Shown: piece after piece, positions 46,371 through 59,800 of the stretch
Numbering within the stretch: the stretch's first letter is position 1
Layout of the letters: every line of letters starts with the position of its first letter
Assembly: GCA_037957365.1 (NCBI GenBank)
Contig: JARHVA010000021.1
Location: 7,914,501-7,978,500 of the forward strand
Direction: 5' to 3'
Length of the DNA: 64,000 nt
Source of the DNA: Torreya grandis
Taxonomy: Eukaryota > Streptophyta > Pinopsida > Cupressales > Taxaceae
Notes under the pieces: generated by a model
Told to the model about the DNA's origin: nothing
Seen by the model: only the letters and a program-made list of their open reading frames with translations
Database searches by the model: none
Program-made: the position numbers and the translations under genes

Positions 46371-48616
46371 TAAAAACATTCTTCCTTTGTATTGGCTTTT
46401 TATTCTCTTAAGTTGGTTTTAACAACACTCTCTTCATCATGAGATCTAATGTTCATTCTATCTCTTATGTGTGATTTGCTAACACACCACTCTTCTCATC
46501 AACTTGCATTTTATGGTTGTGTTGAGAGGTCAACATACCCCCATTCTTGAAAAATGGGAACCCTTGTGTCAAATTGTGAAAATGTGTATCTTAAAACTGA
46601 AAATTCACTTGATTGAAGTGTCATTAACATGCTTGCACATTATCTATATTTGAATATCATCCACACCTTGACTTGGTTGGCTTATTTGGTCATGGCTCTG
46701 GTCTGACCTTGTCTAAAAATTCTAATGTTTTCTCTTCATGTTTTCAAGTTATAGGTTTATTGGAGCCCTCCTAGAATGAGTTATGCCTAGATTTTAAAGA
46801 TTAATCCCAACTCAAGATTTTACTAGCCTTTGGTCTATAAAAATTCAATTTGATTTCATTTTGATCATCATAAAACCCTTGCTCAATAAACCCTAGCACA
46901 TGCTCTTTTAGACCAAATTCAAAATTGGCAAGAACAAATGACGTGGGAACACTTTAAAAATACCATAGACTTAGTTCATTTTTTTTATACTAAGGTTTAG
47001 TCATGTTTATTAACACAACCAAACCTTAGTCTAAAAATTATATTCTTGGTCCCCTTTATGTCCTGAGCCCCTTCGTTCCATTTTATCTAAAGCATGGTCT
47101 AACTTTATTATACGCATGGCCCCTTTATTATAAACTTAGAATAAAATCCTTATCCCAAATTCTTGTTCATGTTTATTAACATAAATAAGACCTTAGTCTT
47201 AAGATTTTTATCCCAAGTTCCATATGTCATTGAGTCCTAACTTAAACATTGTGCTTGTTTTTAGGATCAACGACTCACATTACTCAGGTAGAGTTGATCG
47301 GATGGTGCGAGATGGGCCCAATGAGTCAAGCATCCTGCTCCTTAGAACCAATCTCAGTTGACCCCACAGATAAAGATTGATGGCATGCATTTGAGTGGAT
47401 GACAAAGATCCAATGATGTGAGATCGAAGGTCCCATTTATTATAACATAGTCCTAGCCTAAGTTTTTACCCTAAGGTTTTAATTTTATTTATTAATACAA
47501 TAAAACCTTAAGAAAAATACTTATGTTATGAATTTTATTATTAAAAGGATCATTTTCATATGTTTCAATATTTGTTTAAAAACCTTAACCTAAATCTCTA
47601 TTCATATTTATCAATACAAATATAAACATTAGTCTATAACTTTGGTCTAATTTCTATATTCCTGAGCTTACTTAATTTTTATGATTATAGGACAGAGCAA
47701 ACCAAGAAATGATAAGTGTCAAGCTCACAAGAATTCAAGTCAATTTGATGATCACATGGACATCTTTAATAGTCATGTAAATGTCAAAATCAAACCCAAT
47801 AAGGAAATGACATGAGATTAAATTATGACAATCATGTAGACGTCATTGATGGTCATTAGAACATCATTGATGGTCATGCGAATGTCAAAATTAGGCTCAA
47901 AAAGAAAATGATGTGGAATTAAATTGTGACGACCATGTGGACGTAATTGACATTCATGAGGACATCACTGACTATCACGTGAATATTTAATTTAACCTCA
48001 TAAAATTAACTATTTAAAGTCTAAGCACCTTTTAAAGATTAACAGCTCACATTGATTTGTACCCACTGGATCTAATGGTGTGAGACTAATGAATACTTTT
48101 CAACAGAGCTTAGAAGGCCTATGGGACTGCTAGGTGGCATGACTTCAGAGCCAAGCATAAATAGTGGCCAATGTCATTCAACTCTCAAGGTTGAGATTAA
48201 TGAACCATGTTGATCCAAGTAAAGAGATCAGATGATGCAAGATTTTTAAAAAAAAATTAAAAGGAAATGGTCATTTTTTTAAACATTAATGAGTAATTCA
48301 ATCGTGAAAATGCCACAATGATGCCACATGGGTAGAAAGTGATAAAACTAAAGATTTTGTGGGCTTAAAAAGGCAAAAGTATAAATACAAGTATCTAAAT
48401 GAAATCTAAGGCACAATCTCACTTAAGTGAAAAATGTTATCACCATTAAAGCTCTAAAAAGACCTGTAGAAAAGTTGTAACATCTATTAAATCCTTAATT
48501 CAATCCATAATTAATCATAATTAAGTCTAAGAGATAGAATCATAACCTGAGAAAGTGCAAATTGATCCAGAATCAAACTATAGACCACTAGGGAGCAATT
48601 TATCAAACTCATAGTC
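46371..48616. repeat. non-coding stretch with two families of dispersed short repeats
   Basis: A phrase combining gtttattaacacaa with aaaccttagtct recurs in variant form near 46,990-47,030, 47,160-47,205, 47,480-47,515 and 47,605-47,645. A second phrase of the form atc(c/t)(a/g)atgatg(t/c)gagat recurs near 47,308, 47,411, 48,070 and 48,230. Near 47,750-47,985 a third phrase, gatggtcatg/gacatcattgatgg, recurs about six times. Together they look like the U3 or leader of a retroelement. I could not pair them with a second LTR. Confidence 0.55.
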
Positions 48617-51600
48617 ATGGTAGCCCAAAAATAATACAGAGAAGATATGGATCTCTATCTAACCATAGATTCAGAGGGAAGGATCTTCAAGGACATAGAA
48701 TTCAACATCGTGGCTTTAAACATGAGAGACAATAATTGGTCCAAGATTTTTTGGGTTATTGAAGAGCTACCATCCATCACAAGGGAAGATGAGAGGAACA
48801 CATCAATCAAGAAAGGTACTATGACTTGGTTACCATTCAGATGACAAACCTTCATTATGTTGTAGTGAAACTAGAGGTACTGTATTATATTGATATCATC
48901 TCTCCTATCTTCAAATATTGTAAAATTAATCAAGGTATGTTAATTCATGTGTAGCTTTAGGAAACTTGCCTATATTTATCCTATAGCATTTAAAAATTAA
49001 AATAAGTTGCCTAAACCCTAGGTAGATGTACCCACAATCAACAATTGGGCCAAGCAGAATGACCTAAAGACCATCCTTACCCCATGGTTATATTTTAGAA
49101 ACTAGGCATTTTTTGACCTTATTGGCAACATTCCAATCAACCAATTTAGGGTAGGGATTAGGATGATTATGACACTAATGAATAGATTGTGTGAGAACCC
49201 CTCCACCACCTATGTTGACAAAATTTGGGTCCCTTTTATGAATTTCATGGTCGAGAAAGAACTCGCTCCCCCTTTAAGAGAAAAGATTATCACTTGCTTG
49301 AAGAGGCAATTCTATGCAATAAAAAAGAAAACTAGCAACCACTTCTATATGATGTCATACCTTTTGGATGCCTTGCTTACCATAACCAATATTCCCACCC
49401 TCAAAGAATGGTTGCCTGATGGGAAACAAATAGTCTCCCAATACTACTCAAAATTGCATATATTCAAATACATGGACCATATGCAATTCATATGTGATTA
49501 TGTCTATCCATCCTTAGTCAAGTCCATCACAGGAGTTCCCATGATGAGGTTTAACCCTCTGATCAAGATATATATATTGAATCCATAGGAGATATATGGA
49601 TCTATCCAAATTACACTTTAATTAGGATTGAGGGGATATAATGCACCCCACTCAGATTACCAATCCATGTACCAATCAAGCTAGCAGAGTAAGAAGTTGC
49701 CTTCCATATATGCAATGGTATAGATGGTTTTTGTAGAACCAAGAGGAATGGATTTCTCCACACCTTCCCCTTAACCTTTGGTAGGACTGTGGTTCAACAA
49801 TGGGATAATATTGAGGATGCTTCCAAGCATAGGACCTCTTTCATATTATAGCATGATGAACTAAGACACTGGAACCCTAATGAGAAGGTGGTAAAACATC
49901 TAAACATAAAAGGGATCCATATGATGTATGAGCATCAGCCTGGCCCTTATGACCCAATGTATAACAGGGCTTATTCATTCATCAAAGTCTTGGCAAGGTT
50001 GAATAAACATAAAATCAAACTAGAGGCTAGATTACTAAGGGAATAGAAGGGTGATGATGATATATGGAAGATGGGACCCAAGCAGTATCATTTGCTAGGA
50101 GCTCCATCTTCCAGACCTTCTCTAGCTTAGCCACAAATAGAGATACAAAGGCTTGATTTATAAAAGTAGAGGCTAGAGGAAAGAAGACCCAATGAGATGG
50201 CATCATCTTTAGCCCATCCTAAATAATCAGGATCACCAATTGAATAAATTGACATAACAGCACTGGATCCTAAAGAGACATTGGAAGATACCCTAAAGGC
50301 ACTAGCTAGTGCCTATCAATTAGATGAGGAAGATGTCTAAGTAAAGTAAGCTTAGGCTGAAGAAGCAAAGGAAGATAAGGGGAAGGATATAGCTTTGGAC
50401 TTGGTCCCTGTTGCAACCCAACCCAAAAGAAAAACTGAGCTAGCCTTGGTTCCATTAAGTGGCAAGAAATCCAAATTGACCTTTACTCATCCTTTGAGTG
50501 AGGTGAACCTTTTTAGTGAGGATAATCCAATTCATGTCCCAACCATTCCTGAATGGTTTATATATGTAAAATTTCAAAATATCCCTACCATGCACCACCC
50601 TTGGTCTATCATAAAGTCAGTCAATATAAATATGCATGATAAGCTCAAGCCTTGGATTATGACCTTACAGAAGGAATAAGAACAAAGGATGGCTTCCCTA
50701 GGAGAGTGAAGTGGGACATAAATGGAAACCCTAGCTTCAAAGATAACTCAATCATTAGTAGAGGTTCAATTCAATCTAGAGACTACCAATTTGGAAAGGA
50801 TGATTTAAAAGAAAGCCATGGTCGGTGGGGAAGAATTCACCCTCCAAAAGATAGAGCCATTCATAGGTCTGACCCCTATTGAAATACAAAATCTAGGGGA
50901 GGATAGGATATTTTAAGAGAAAATTTTGATGTAGCTCAGGCCTAGTTAGACCAACTACAAATAATAATCAAAGGAATATTGTAATAAAACAAGAATTTAA
51001 AGGAAATTGTTGTCTTAGTAATTATAGAAGAAAGGTTCAAATAATTTGAGGATACCATGGCCGACTTATTCAAGTCTTTAAAGTCAGTAAGGACTAGAAG
51101 GAATGCAATGAGAAAGCAAAGTAATATGGATACAGACCAAGTTGGCCAATGGTAAGCTATAAATTATCAGGTGAAATACCTAATTAAAGTATTGAGTAAG
51201 AATCAAGTCCCAAAATTTAGGACAATTAGCCTAGCACACTTAAACATGGCTATGGTCATATTAGTGGACAAGATCAGTGCCTTAAACAAATAGTCTAAGC
51301 AAATGAAGGACATTTCTAGGGACCTCAAGCAGTAGGAGGCTAAGATGTTGTACATCTTGGATAGTTTGATCAAGGATCCCACCTCACTTAGTTTTTTAGG
51401 CCTTATTACAAATGAAGAGTTCAAGCATATAACTACTCAATTCATAAAAGAAGTGAGAAGCCAAGGGGATGACAACAAGATAATCATTGGCCTACTTTTG
51501 TCATTTGAGGAGAAAATGGAAGATGTCAAGGTCATCAAACAAGCAATAGAGAAGGTTGAGAAGGACATTTGAGGCCTAAAGAATCAAGGAAAGGAACTCT

Positions 51601-51660
51601 TCCTGAAGCCTATTATTTACCTCTAGTTTATCAACAAGAAATATTATAGATTGAAGATCC
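48617..51660 (+). pseudogene. decayed reading frame of about 1,000 codons, family unknown
   Basis: From an ATG at 48,617 one frame gives, with stops, a small start region (48,647-48,844, MDLYLTIDSEGRIF), then a clean 141 codons at 49,163-49,588 containing YVDKIWVPFMNF, KIITCLKRQFYAIKKK and HFYMMSYLLDALL. It continues through 49,600-50,330 (GRTVVQQWDNIEDASKH, YEHQPGPYDPMYNRAYSF). A shifted frame holds 94 codons at 50,395-50,679, and the C-terminal third (51,050-51,600) is rich in K, E, L and I with coiled-coil character (LLLSFEEKMEDVKVIKQAIEK). I recognise no enzyme, zinc knuckle or capsid motif. It could be an accessory or envelope-position ORF of a large retrotransposon, or a captured host gene. 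Confidence 0.6.
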
Positions 51661-52651
51661 TTCAAGAAAGGTAGGAGACTGGATCGAAATAGGATCCTCA
51701 AACTTAGTTAGTAATATTATTTTTTGTAGAAGCATTGTAATATTGGAAAATAGAATTTTTTTTTTTTAAAGGCATGTGCAACTTATAAGCACATTGCCTA
51801 TCCACTTGAAAAAATTTAGTGTATTCTATAACTTTTTTAGAAAGGACAGTTGTCCTTACACCTATACACTTGTAATTGGATATGACTGATAGACATACTT
51901 TCTTGCATTCTATAAAAATATTATTGTCATTTGTAAAGAGGAGGGATTTTTTTAGCCAAAAACTTGTGTAAACTTTTAAGCAATTAATGCAAGCGAGGAA
52001 TTCAACAAAGATTGTTTGTATTTGTTTGTGTCATTTGTTATTATGGTTTCTCTCTCACTTGCTTGTTCTCATTTCCAAATTTGAATGGTTCTTGTGAAAT
52101 CTTGGTGTGCATCCTTTAATTATAGAGTTGTTAACTTATGTCAATGCTAGGTTGACTAAAATTTCTCAAGTTCATTTCATTTCCTTTACTCTTCTTGTAT
52201 TTGGGCTAATGTTGTTTACTTGCAGGGGTAGAACTTTAAAGTGAACTAGGTTCTTATTTTCATTACTTTTCATTCCTTTGATGTTTTCCTGATCTGTAGT
52301 AATATTTGAGCTCATGCTATTTCATATTATACATTGGTTAAGTGCATGCTTGGAGGACATTTAAGCTTTGTCATGATGTTTGGGATGAAGATCAACAACA
52401 TCTCTTTTCTACCTTACCCTTCCTTTTGATTTTTTTAACCAGATCACTCTAGCTTAATTTCCATTGTAAATATCCACATCATATTAGTCTTTAGATTATA
52501 TTTGATCATAATTCACTAATATTAGCTAAGATTGATTCATTCTTTGTAAATATACAGGCCAAGGTTGTTGTGTTGTGAAGCCTATTTCTAAATTATAATG
52601 TATTTCAAATATTGTACATTTAAAATTTATTGTACACTCTTTATGTATTCT
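51661..52651. other. non-coding stretch downstream of the unknown frame
   Basis: Starts with a T(12) run near 51,758 and continues as AT-rich DNA with conversational repeats such as ttcatttcctttactcttc. No protein pattern. It could be the 3' untranslated part of whatever carried the unknown frame. Confidence 0.4.
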
Positions 52652-53184
52652 TGTTAAGGTTCAGGTCTGGGTCAGTCCTCGAGTAGGGGTTCATGGGTGG
52701 CATCCCCCAAAAAGTGAGGGTTTAGGGGTGGTAGCCCCCAAAAAAAAATTGGAGCCCCTTAATAGGGAACCATTTTGGGTTGACTTGGCCCATGTTTTTG
52801 GTACCCATTATTTTATAAAACCACTATGTCAATGAAGTCTATATAGATGGATATTCATTAGGTAATACATCACGAGAACAAGGGTTTGATAAGGAAGAAC
52901 AGGGTGTGTGAATTCAGGGGGGTTTGTTGAGCACAGCTCTAAACAATATTTGTGTGTTGTAATTGTGAGAAGATAGATCTGAGAGTGGATTGTACTCTTG
53001 TGGCTTGTAATAAAATCTGAGCAAGTGTTTCTTGGTGGACGTATCCCACATTAGGTGAACCATGTTAAATCTGGTCTTCTTATTGTGCATGTTTATTTAT
53101 ATTATTTATGCATCTCTGTTCATATCTATTATTATTGTGATTCTATGAAATTGTTCCACCTCAATTTATAATTTATTCCTAACA
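52652..53184 (+). repeat. copia-type LTR, apparently solo
   Basis: Starts TGTTAAGGTTCAGG and ends atttattcctaaCA, 533 bp. It has a TATA-like ttttataaaa near 52,812, and its right part (cttgtggcttgtaataaaatctgagcaag, then ggtggacgtatcccacat) has the look of copia R/U5 sequences. Flanks (attct left, acgat right) do not match, and no primer site or polypurine tract adjoins. It may be a solo LTR that lost its duplication or a truncated element. Confidence 0.65.
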
Positions 53185-53639
53185 ACGATATCTCCCAACG
53201 ACCAAACTTTAAAAATATTTTGACATAGTCCACTTACTTTACCTCTATTTCACCACTGGATAAAAGAATTATCACAACCTGTAACTCATGCACTGAATTC
53301 TAAAATGAGAAGTATTCCTTAAACACTCTGAGCACCTATGATACAAATTTAGGCATCAACAAGTTGCTCACATCATTTATTATTATTTCATCATTATGCA
53401 CATGTGGGTACTCAAATTATCTATGCAGTGTTTCACCCCATGTTAAGCATGTACCCATGAATCTTCTTCCTCTACCTCACCCATATGATCCTATACATCT
53501 ATTAGGATGCCTTCTACCTATTTATGTAAATTGGTTTTTCTAAGAATTAATCTCTTATCCTTCTTATGCATGGTGTTTTATACCACTATTGCCTAGTGCT
53601 TGTTTGTGTGAGAAATTTATTTTCCCTCTTGTTGTGACT

Positions 53640-54000
53640 TTTTATCTTCAGGACAAATTATCTTTAGCCTTTAGTATGCATTGATAGACTTCCTTGAATG
53701 AACATAATTGTATCCTTCTAAGTTAATTTTGAATGGAAATGTGAAGTCTATTCACATACCTTGAGATCTTCTTGGTGTCATCTTCAAAATTACCTACTCA
53801 AATACTAAGTATATAAAAAAATTCCAAGTAATAATTTTCACTTATCTCCTTTTGTCTCAAGTTTTACAATTGATTGAATAAACTTAACTAGTACTTAGAA
53901 AGAAAAATATTACATTTTAGTTTTGTGACTTGTCTATCCCAAGCTTTAATTTTGTCTTTATCTCTTTGAACTTAATTTCTCTTCACATGTTTCCACCATA
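53640..54000 (-). pseudogene. gypsy gag relic, probably of the second gypsy family
   Basis: Minus-strand pieces read LSLFNQL followed by NLRQKEIS (near 53,870-53,840), LEFFYILSI, GNFEDDTKKISRYVNRLHF (near 53,780-53,725) and FIQGSL. This is the central gag pattern of the gypsy family whose protease/RT relic lies at 44,980-46,370 on the same strand. Stops interrupt it. The two parts are about 7 kb apart, with the unknown frame and copia LTR between. Confidence 0.65.
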
Positions 54001-55985
54001 AGAATATGTTCCCTTCAATTTCATGCATGGAAATTTAAATCTCTTGGGATCTTCCATATTCTCATACTTTTATACAACTTAGTGAGCTGATCAATGAGTT
54101 ATTCAAGACATAATTTACCGATTTGCTAGGGATTTTTAATAGTGGTTTATTATTCATTCTCACAATAAGTTACAAGAAAATATATTTTGGTTCATATTTC
54201 AATTCACCCACTTATATCTTAAGTAGTTATTAATCTACTTCATTGTCACTTTCATTAGCCACTGTAACTCCCCTACATTATGTAGTCTTCATAGCCTCCA
54301 AAAAAGGTTGCATTCCTCTCATCATGTTAGCCAAGTTTGTTATTCATTATGCTCTACAAATAGGACCTTTGTGTGCCATATTTTCCTCACAATCAACAAC
54401 ACCACCAATACCTTCTACTTAACATTCTTCTTGTTGGAAGTTGTCTTTATTGCTTTCTAACCACATTCACAAATATGGAAAATAGAGTTTGCTTCAGAAG
54501 ATTCAACTATGACTTAACTCAACAACAATATAACATGAATTGTAATTTGTGCCACAAATTAGATTATATTCACATCAAAAATCAATTTTTTTTTAATGTT
54601 TTTTATGGTGAAGCTTTGAGGAATTTTCACCATTTTTAGTGGCATAAAGGTGGTACAAAAGTGAAGTAACTAAACATTTTTAGTTACACCACATTTGTGC
54701 CAATTTTTCACTACCTTTGCACTAGATTTGCATGACATTTAAGCCACATTTTAGCACCATTATTATTCCACATAAAATAATTTTAAAAAAAATGTAATAT
54801 AATTATTTAAAAAATAAATAAGTATATTACATTTATTTTATATTTTATATTATATTATATATATAGAATAATTATGTATATATTCAAATTTATATTTTAT
54901 TTTTTTGTGTGGCAGAAAATAGTATATTTTAAAATATAAATAAGTAACCTAAAATACAATATTAAAACACTTGTTAGATCCAACCCATACAAAATAAAGG
55001 TTAACAAAAAATATTAAAATATGCATTCACAATTTAAAAAAATGAATTTGAATTAAAATAATATATTTTTAAATATAAATAAGAATTTGAAAATAACAAA
55101 TAATAATTTGAAAAAAATAATATATTTTTAAATATTATTAAGAATGTTAAATTAGCATTAACAATTTCACACAAAAATTAATGGGATAGGTATGTTAATA
55201 ATATGATGAGAGTATAATGTTGAAGATGAGAAAAATAATAAATTATCATTTACAATACAATAACATGAGTTTAGTTTACAAAATTTATAAAAATGACAAT
55301 TATGAGTTAAAATCATCTAATGCTCTTTACCATAATCATCTATGCACTGATTGTCATCATCTATGAATTCATTGTCTTTATTGTTTGGACTATACTCCAC
55401 TCCATGCAATGTCGATGTAGCCATAGCCAAGGTCATCATCCTCTTTAAAATTAGGACAGTTTAATAATTTACTCGCCTATAATAAAATTATTTAATAATT
55501 ATTAAAATATTCCAGATTTAATTCATATTAAGTAGCTAATTTCAATTCCAAATTAAATAATTATTAAATAGAAAATAATGGTGTCTTATTGACAAAAACC
55601 CCTCAAAATTTCCCTACATTAGGGTTCCATCCAAGGGCTCTTTGTTGTCCCTATACTTTCTTAGTGACATTAATGTCGTACATTTTCTTTTAAAAAAATA
55701 ATTAAATATAAAAAATATTGAGATATAAATTAAAATTTGTAAGCTATATTATTTAAATAAACTTAAGATTTTGTAAGAAACGTGTTTTGCATTCAATTGT
55801 CCCAAACATTGAGTTGCCAATTTTACCTGACTCATTATGGATTGGTGGGATTTGTCGTACATATTTTTGGCCCTTTTATTAATATAAAACACATAAAAAT
55901 CTTGTAATTAATAAATATAAAAAAAATCTATGGTTTTATTTTTTAAAATTATTAGAAGCATGTTCTACAACCCGTATGAAACATT
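54001..55985. other. AT-rich non-coding stretch with a small perfect hairpin
   Basis: Long A/T runs and no protein pattern. At 54,666-54,687 gtaactaaa and tttagttac form a 9-bp perfect inverted repeat with loop catt, within a region where ggtggtacaaaagtg and ccacatttgtgcc are also loosely complementary. This could be a very short MITE remnant. Confidence 0.45.
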
Positions 55986-55989
55986 CAGC

Positions 55990-56720
55990 TGAAACTCTTT
56001 TGGATTGAATAAGATTCCATTGGGATTGTGTGCAGAATCCACCATTAGAGAAGGCTCAGATTCATGGGCAGATATAGGAGATTGGTTTTTTGTAATAGAA
56101 CTAGTGTTGAAGGGCCCTACTTTCATTTCCAACTATAAACCTTGGAATAAAAATGGATCATTAGGAGATTTACATGGAAATGGATGGCAATTTGGGTTGT
56201 GGAGTTGTGGGTAAAGAAAGGTAGGGGTTGTATTTAAGATTAAATTCCTTTTAACAAAATGTTTTTAGAATTTTGTCTGAATCCGAACAAGGAGATTATA
56301 GAGGGAGGGTCGTGGATGATGGATGGAGTGAGTCTTTGTTTACAAAATTGGAACCCTAATTTTGATCCTCTTAGTAATAAGGTTGGGTGATTTCCAATTT
56401 GGATCAAGTTGTATGCATAACATCATATAACATGGTTAGACCTAGGTTTAGTGAATTGATTTGGAAAAAAAATGTTTTAAATGCTTTAAATGTCATAGAT
56501 TTATAGGGAAGTTATTGCTCTGGTGTCTAGCAATATTGTTAATTATCTTTTCTCTAATTCTTAAGAGGAAACTCTCACACCTAGAATTGAGAAGGGCTAC
56601 ACAAATAACTTAGCTAATGAAGGTAATTGGGGTTTGGATGAGGAAATTGAAGAGATAGAAGATAGTGATTGAGAGTAACTAAATTCAAGAGAAATTTTAA
56701 ACATATCCAAGACTCAAAGT
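55990..56720 (+). pseudogene. ancient LINE ORF1 relic (DUF4283 type)
   Basis: In broken frames on the plus strand: LNPNKEIIEGGSWMMDGV and LCLQNWNPNFDPLSNKVG (56,280-56,385), then FPIWIKLY, the P-V-W-I-R-L equivalent. A cysteine-rich piece, KKCFKCFKCHRF (near 56,466), sits where the zinc knuckle belongs. The order matches the intact ORF1 at 29,831. It immediately precedes a LINE ORF2 relic. Confidence 0.6.
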
Positions 56721-56874
56721 GTTTTATCTCAGCCAAATTGTGGCATGAAAGGAAAGAGGGGGCAAATATCCATAAAATATTTGATGGAAGACGAGGTATT
56801 TGTAGGGAATAAAAACATAATTAAAGATTTCTTTGGTTATAGAAAGGTGGGGTGGAATTCCCCTCAAAATAACT

Positions 56875-59800
56875 ATGAAGATAATTTTATGGAATTTTAG
56901 GGGATTAAATTCCACTGACAAGAGAAGCATAGTGTCTTTGAAGCCTTATATTTTGATCCTTTAAAAAACCAATTTGAGTGGTGAGGAAGCAAGGTATGAG
57001 TAGAAGAAGAAAAAAATAAAAAGGGAAATTATTTGATGTCATTGGGGCCTCAGGAAGTTTAGCAGTAACCTGGTCTTTTTTGGAAGTTTATGACAAAAAC
57101 ATGGGTTGGAAACTCTGTAAGTTAACTAAATATTCTTCAAATATTTTTTTATTTATTTTCAATGTTTATAGCCCTAATTCTCTAATGCTCAAGAGACAAT
57201 GTTGGGTGGAAATATTTCTTCAGCTAGCTTTCTAACCTGGTGCAAGATTTGTTTTGAGCAAGAGATTTCAATGTTATTTTATCTAGTTTGGACAATATAG
57301 GTTGAATCTTGTGTCCTCGATCCAAGTTTAACTTTTCTAGATTTTTTTTTACCAATGCTATATTGGATATGGTCCTTGAAATGTTTATCTTATTTTGGAC
57401 CAACATAAGACTAGAATTCAAAAATATGGTGGAGAGGTTAGACAGGTTTATAATAACCCTTTCATTGTTGACAATGGCCTAGATTTATGAGAGTAAGATT
57501 CTCCCCATCTCTGGATTGAATCATGCCCCGATAGCATGGGTGGTGATTGTAGATGGTACTCTGGTAAAATTCCATTTAAATTTCAAATCAATGTGATTCA
57601 AAGACCCCTCTCTAATGGATTTTATAATGGATTAGTGGACCAATGTACCAAGATGTGTGGGGACTTGAATGCATTTGATGGCTAAAATGTTGAACTATAT
57701 CAAAAAAAATGTCTTGGAAATTAGAATAAAGAAAAAATTTCAATAAATATATTGAGTTGAGTTTAAGTTGAGAGGGATGAATAAGGTTGTTTTGAATGTT
57801 GGGATGGATGTTGATGCATACAAATGGAAAAACTTTTTCTGTCTAAACTGAAAGATTTACAAATTAATGAGGGATTCTTTGAGGTAGAAGATGAGAAAGA
57901 TGGCTTAAGAAAGGGAAAAAGAATAGTAAATTATTAAATAATTCGACCAAAGCTAAGAGAAGCGAAAATTGTATCTCCTCCATCAAGGCCAGGGATGGAA
58001 GAGTCTTAGATTCTAATTTAAACATCACATCTAAGGCAATTGGGATTTTTGAAGCACTCCTTGATTTTCTAGATACATCCAATTTTGAAGCACAATATTA
58101 TAATCTCATGTTCATCCCTAGAATTTTTATGGATCAATATAATAATGAATTGACAACTCCATTTATCAAAAAATAATTTAGGGCTATAGTCCTCTCTATG
58201 CATGAAGATAAGGTTCCATGCCTGGATGGATTTCCAATAGCCTTATTTCAATCCTTTTCGCACATTTTGGGTGGATGAGGTGGTCAGTATGGTATAAGAG
58301 TCTCGAAGGAATTGAAAAAAAAATTGACCTTAACTTTACATTTCTCTCTCCTTCTTAAAGGTCATCAACAAGTTTCCTTTGGTGATTATCTCTCATAAAA
58401 TCATTCATTCTCTACTTTTAAATTTCATGAAATGTATGCTAATCAAATTAGATATTAGTAATGCATATGATTAGGTGAATTGGAAATTTCTATTGAAGAT
58501 ACTATAAATTTTTGGTTTTGAAAAGGAGTGGTGCAAATGGGTCTTTAGTGTTATTTCTTCTCCTAGGTTCTCTATTTTGATAAATGGATGTCTAGTTAGT
58601 TTATTTCAAGTTACAAGGAGTTTGCAACAAGGAGATTACATTTCTCCTTTTCTATTTGTTTTGATGGTGGAACCATGAAGGCATTGCATTGATCCATTAA
58701 AAGAACAAGTGAAAAAAGAATCATCAGGGGAATCAATATGGTACAGAATTTAACTCATCAAGAATTTGTGAATGATACTTTTCTCTTTGGATTTTCTTCA
58801 GAAAGTGAAGCTCAAAAAAGTAAGGCCATTTTGGAGGCTTATATTTTCACCTCTGGGTAGGAAATCAATGATAAAATTGGAAATTTTCTTTGTCAATGCA
58901 TCAATTCCAACCAAGCCAAGATTACACAAATTCTAGCCTTCAAGATTGATAAGTTTCTAGGTAAGTATATTGGCATTCCTTTGTTCACTGGGGCTAAGAA
59001 GCCTTTTTTTTTGGATAACCTAATAAATTCCTTTTGTTCCAAGATAATTTTTTGGAAAATAATATGGATATCCTTTGTTGGGCATATAACACTTTTAAAA
59101 TTAGTGTTAAGCACATTACATATTTATATGATGTCATTGATTTGACTCCAGGTGAAGGTGGTGCTTTCTTTAAATCGAACCATAAAAAATTTCTTGTGGC
59201 AAGGATGTGATGATAAAAGTAAAATTACTTTACTCAAATGGGATAGGATTTGTCTCCCTAAAGAAGCTAGCGGTACTAGTGTCAAGAAGTTCATATTTAT
59301 TTATTTAACTCTTAGGATGAAGCTGGTCTAAGGGATTTATTCTCCTCTACAATCTCTTTGGAGTATATTTATACAATTAAAGTATTGGGATGTTGAACCT
59401 CAGAATAATTTTTTTAATTGTAAATCTCCCTAACAAATTCCATATGTGGAACTTTATCTTGAAGTGTGGATCTATTATTTCTGATCATATTTCTTTTGAG
59501 AACAACAATGAAGAATTGGTAGAATTTTGGGATGACACTTAGATTAGCCATAAACCCTTGCAGTAAATCTATGATTTCAAGTATGCTCGGGACATATTTT
59601 CCATTATCTAGGGAAGGAAGGTCAAAGATTATCTAGAACCAAGGAATATGTTGGGGTTTGGATGTTAGGGTTTGGAAAGATATGAGTTCTTCCCTCATAC
59701 CTCCTGATTAAAAAGAGCTTCTTCATAGCATTCTCTCCAAATGGAAGATCTTTATCAGTATTGAGGAGGATACAATTCAATGGGTAGGGGAAAATTTAAG

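Noticed and set aside
51747..51770. T-run as the poly(A) tail of a minus-strand retroposon
   Set aside because: No LINE or SINE sequence adjoins it and no target duplication was seen.
54373..54639. 88-codon plus-strand open frame
   Set aside because: No motif; overlaps AT-rich DNA next to the gypsy gag relic and has no supporting homologue here.
54666..54687. Hairpin as a transcription terminator or microRNA precursor
   Set aside because: The 9-bp stem is too short for a plant microRNA precursor, and terminator logic for bacteria does not apply.
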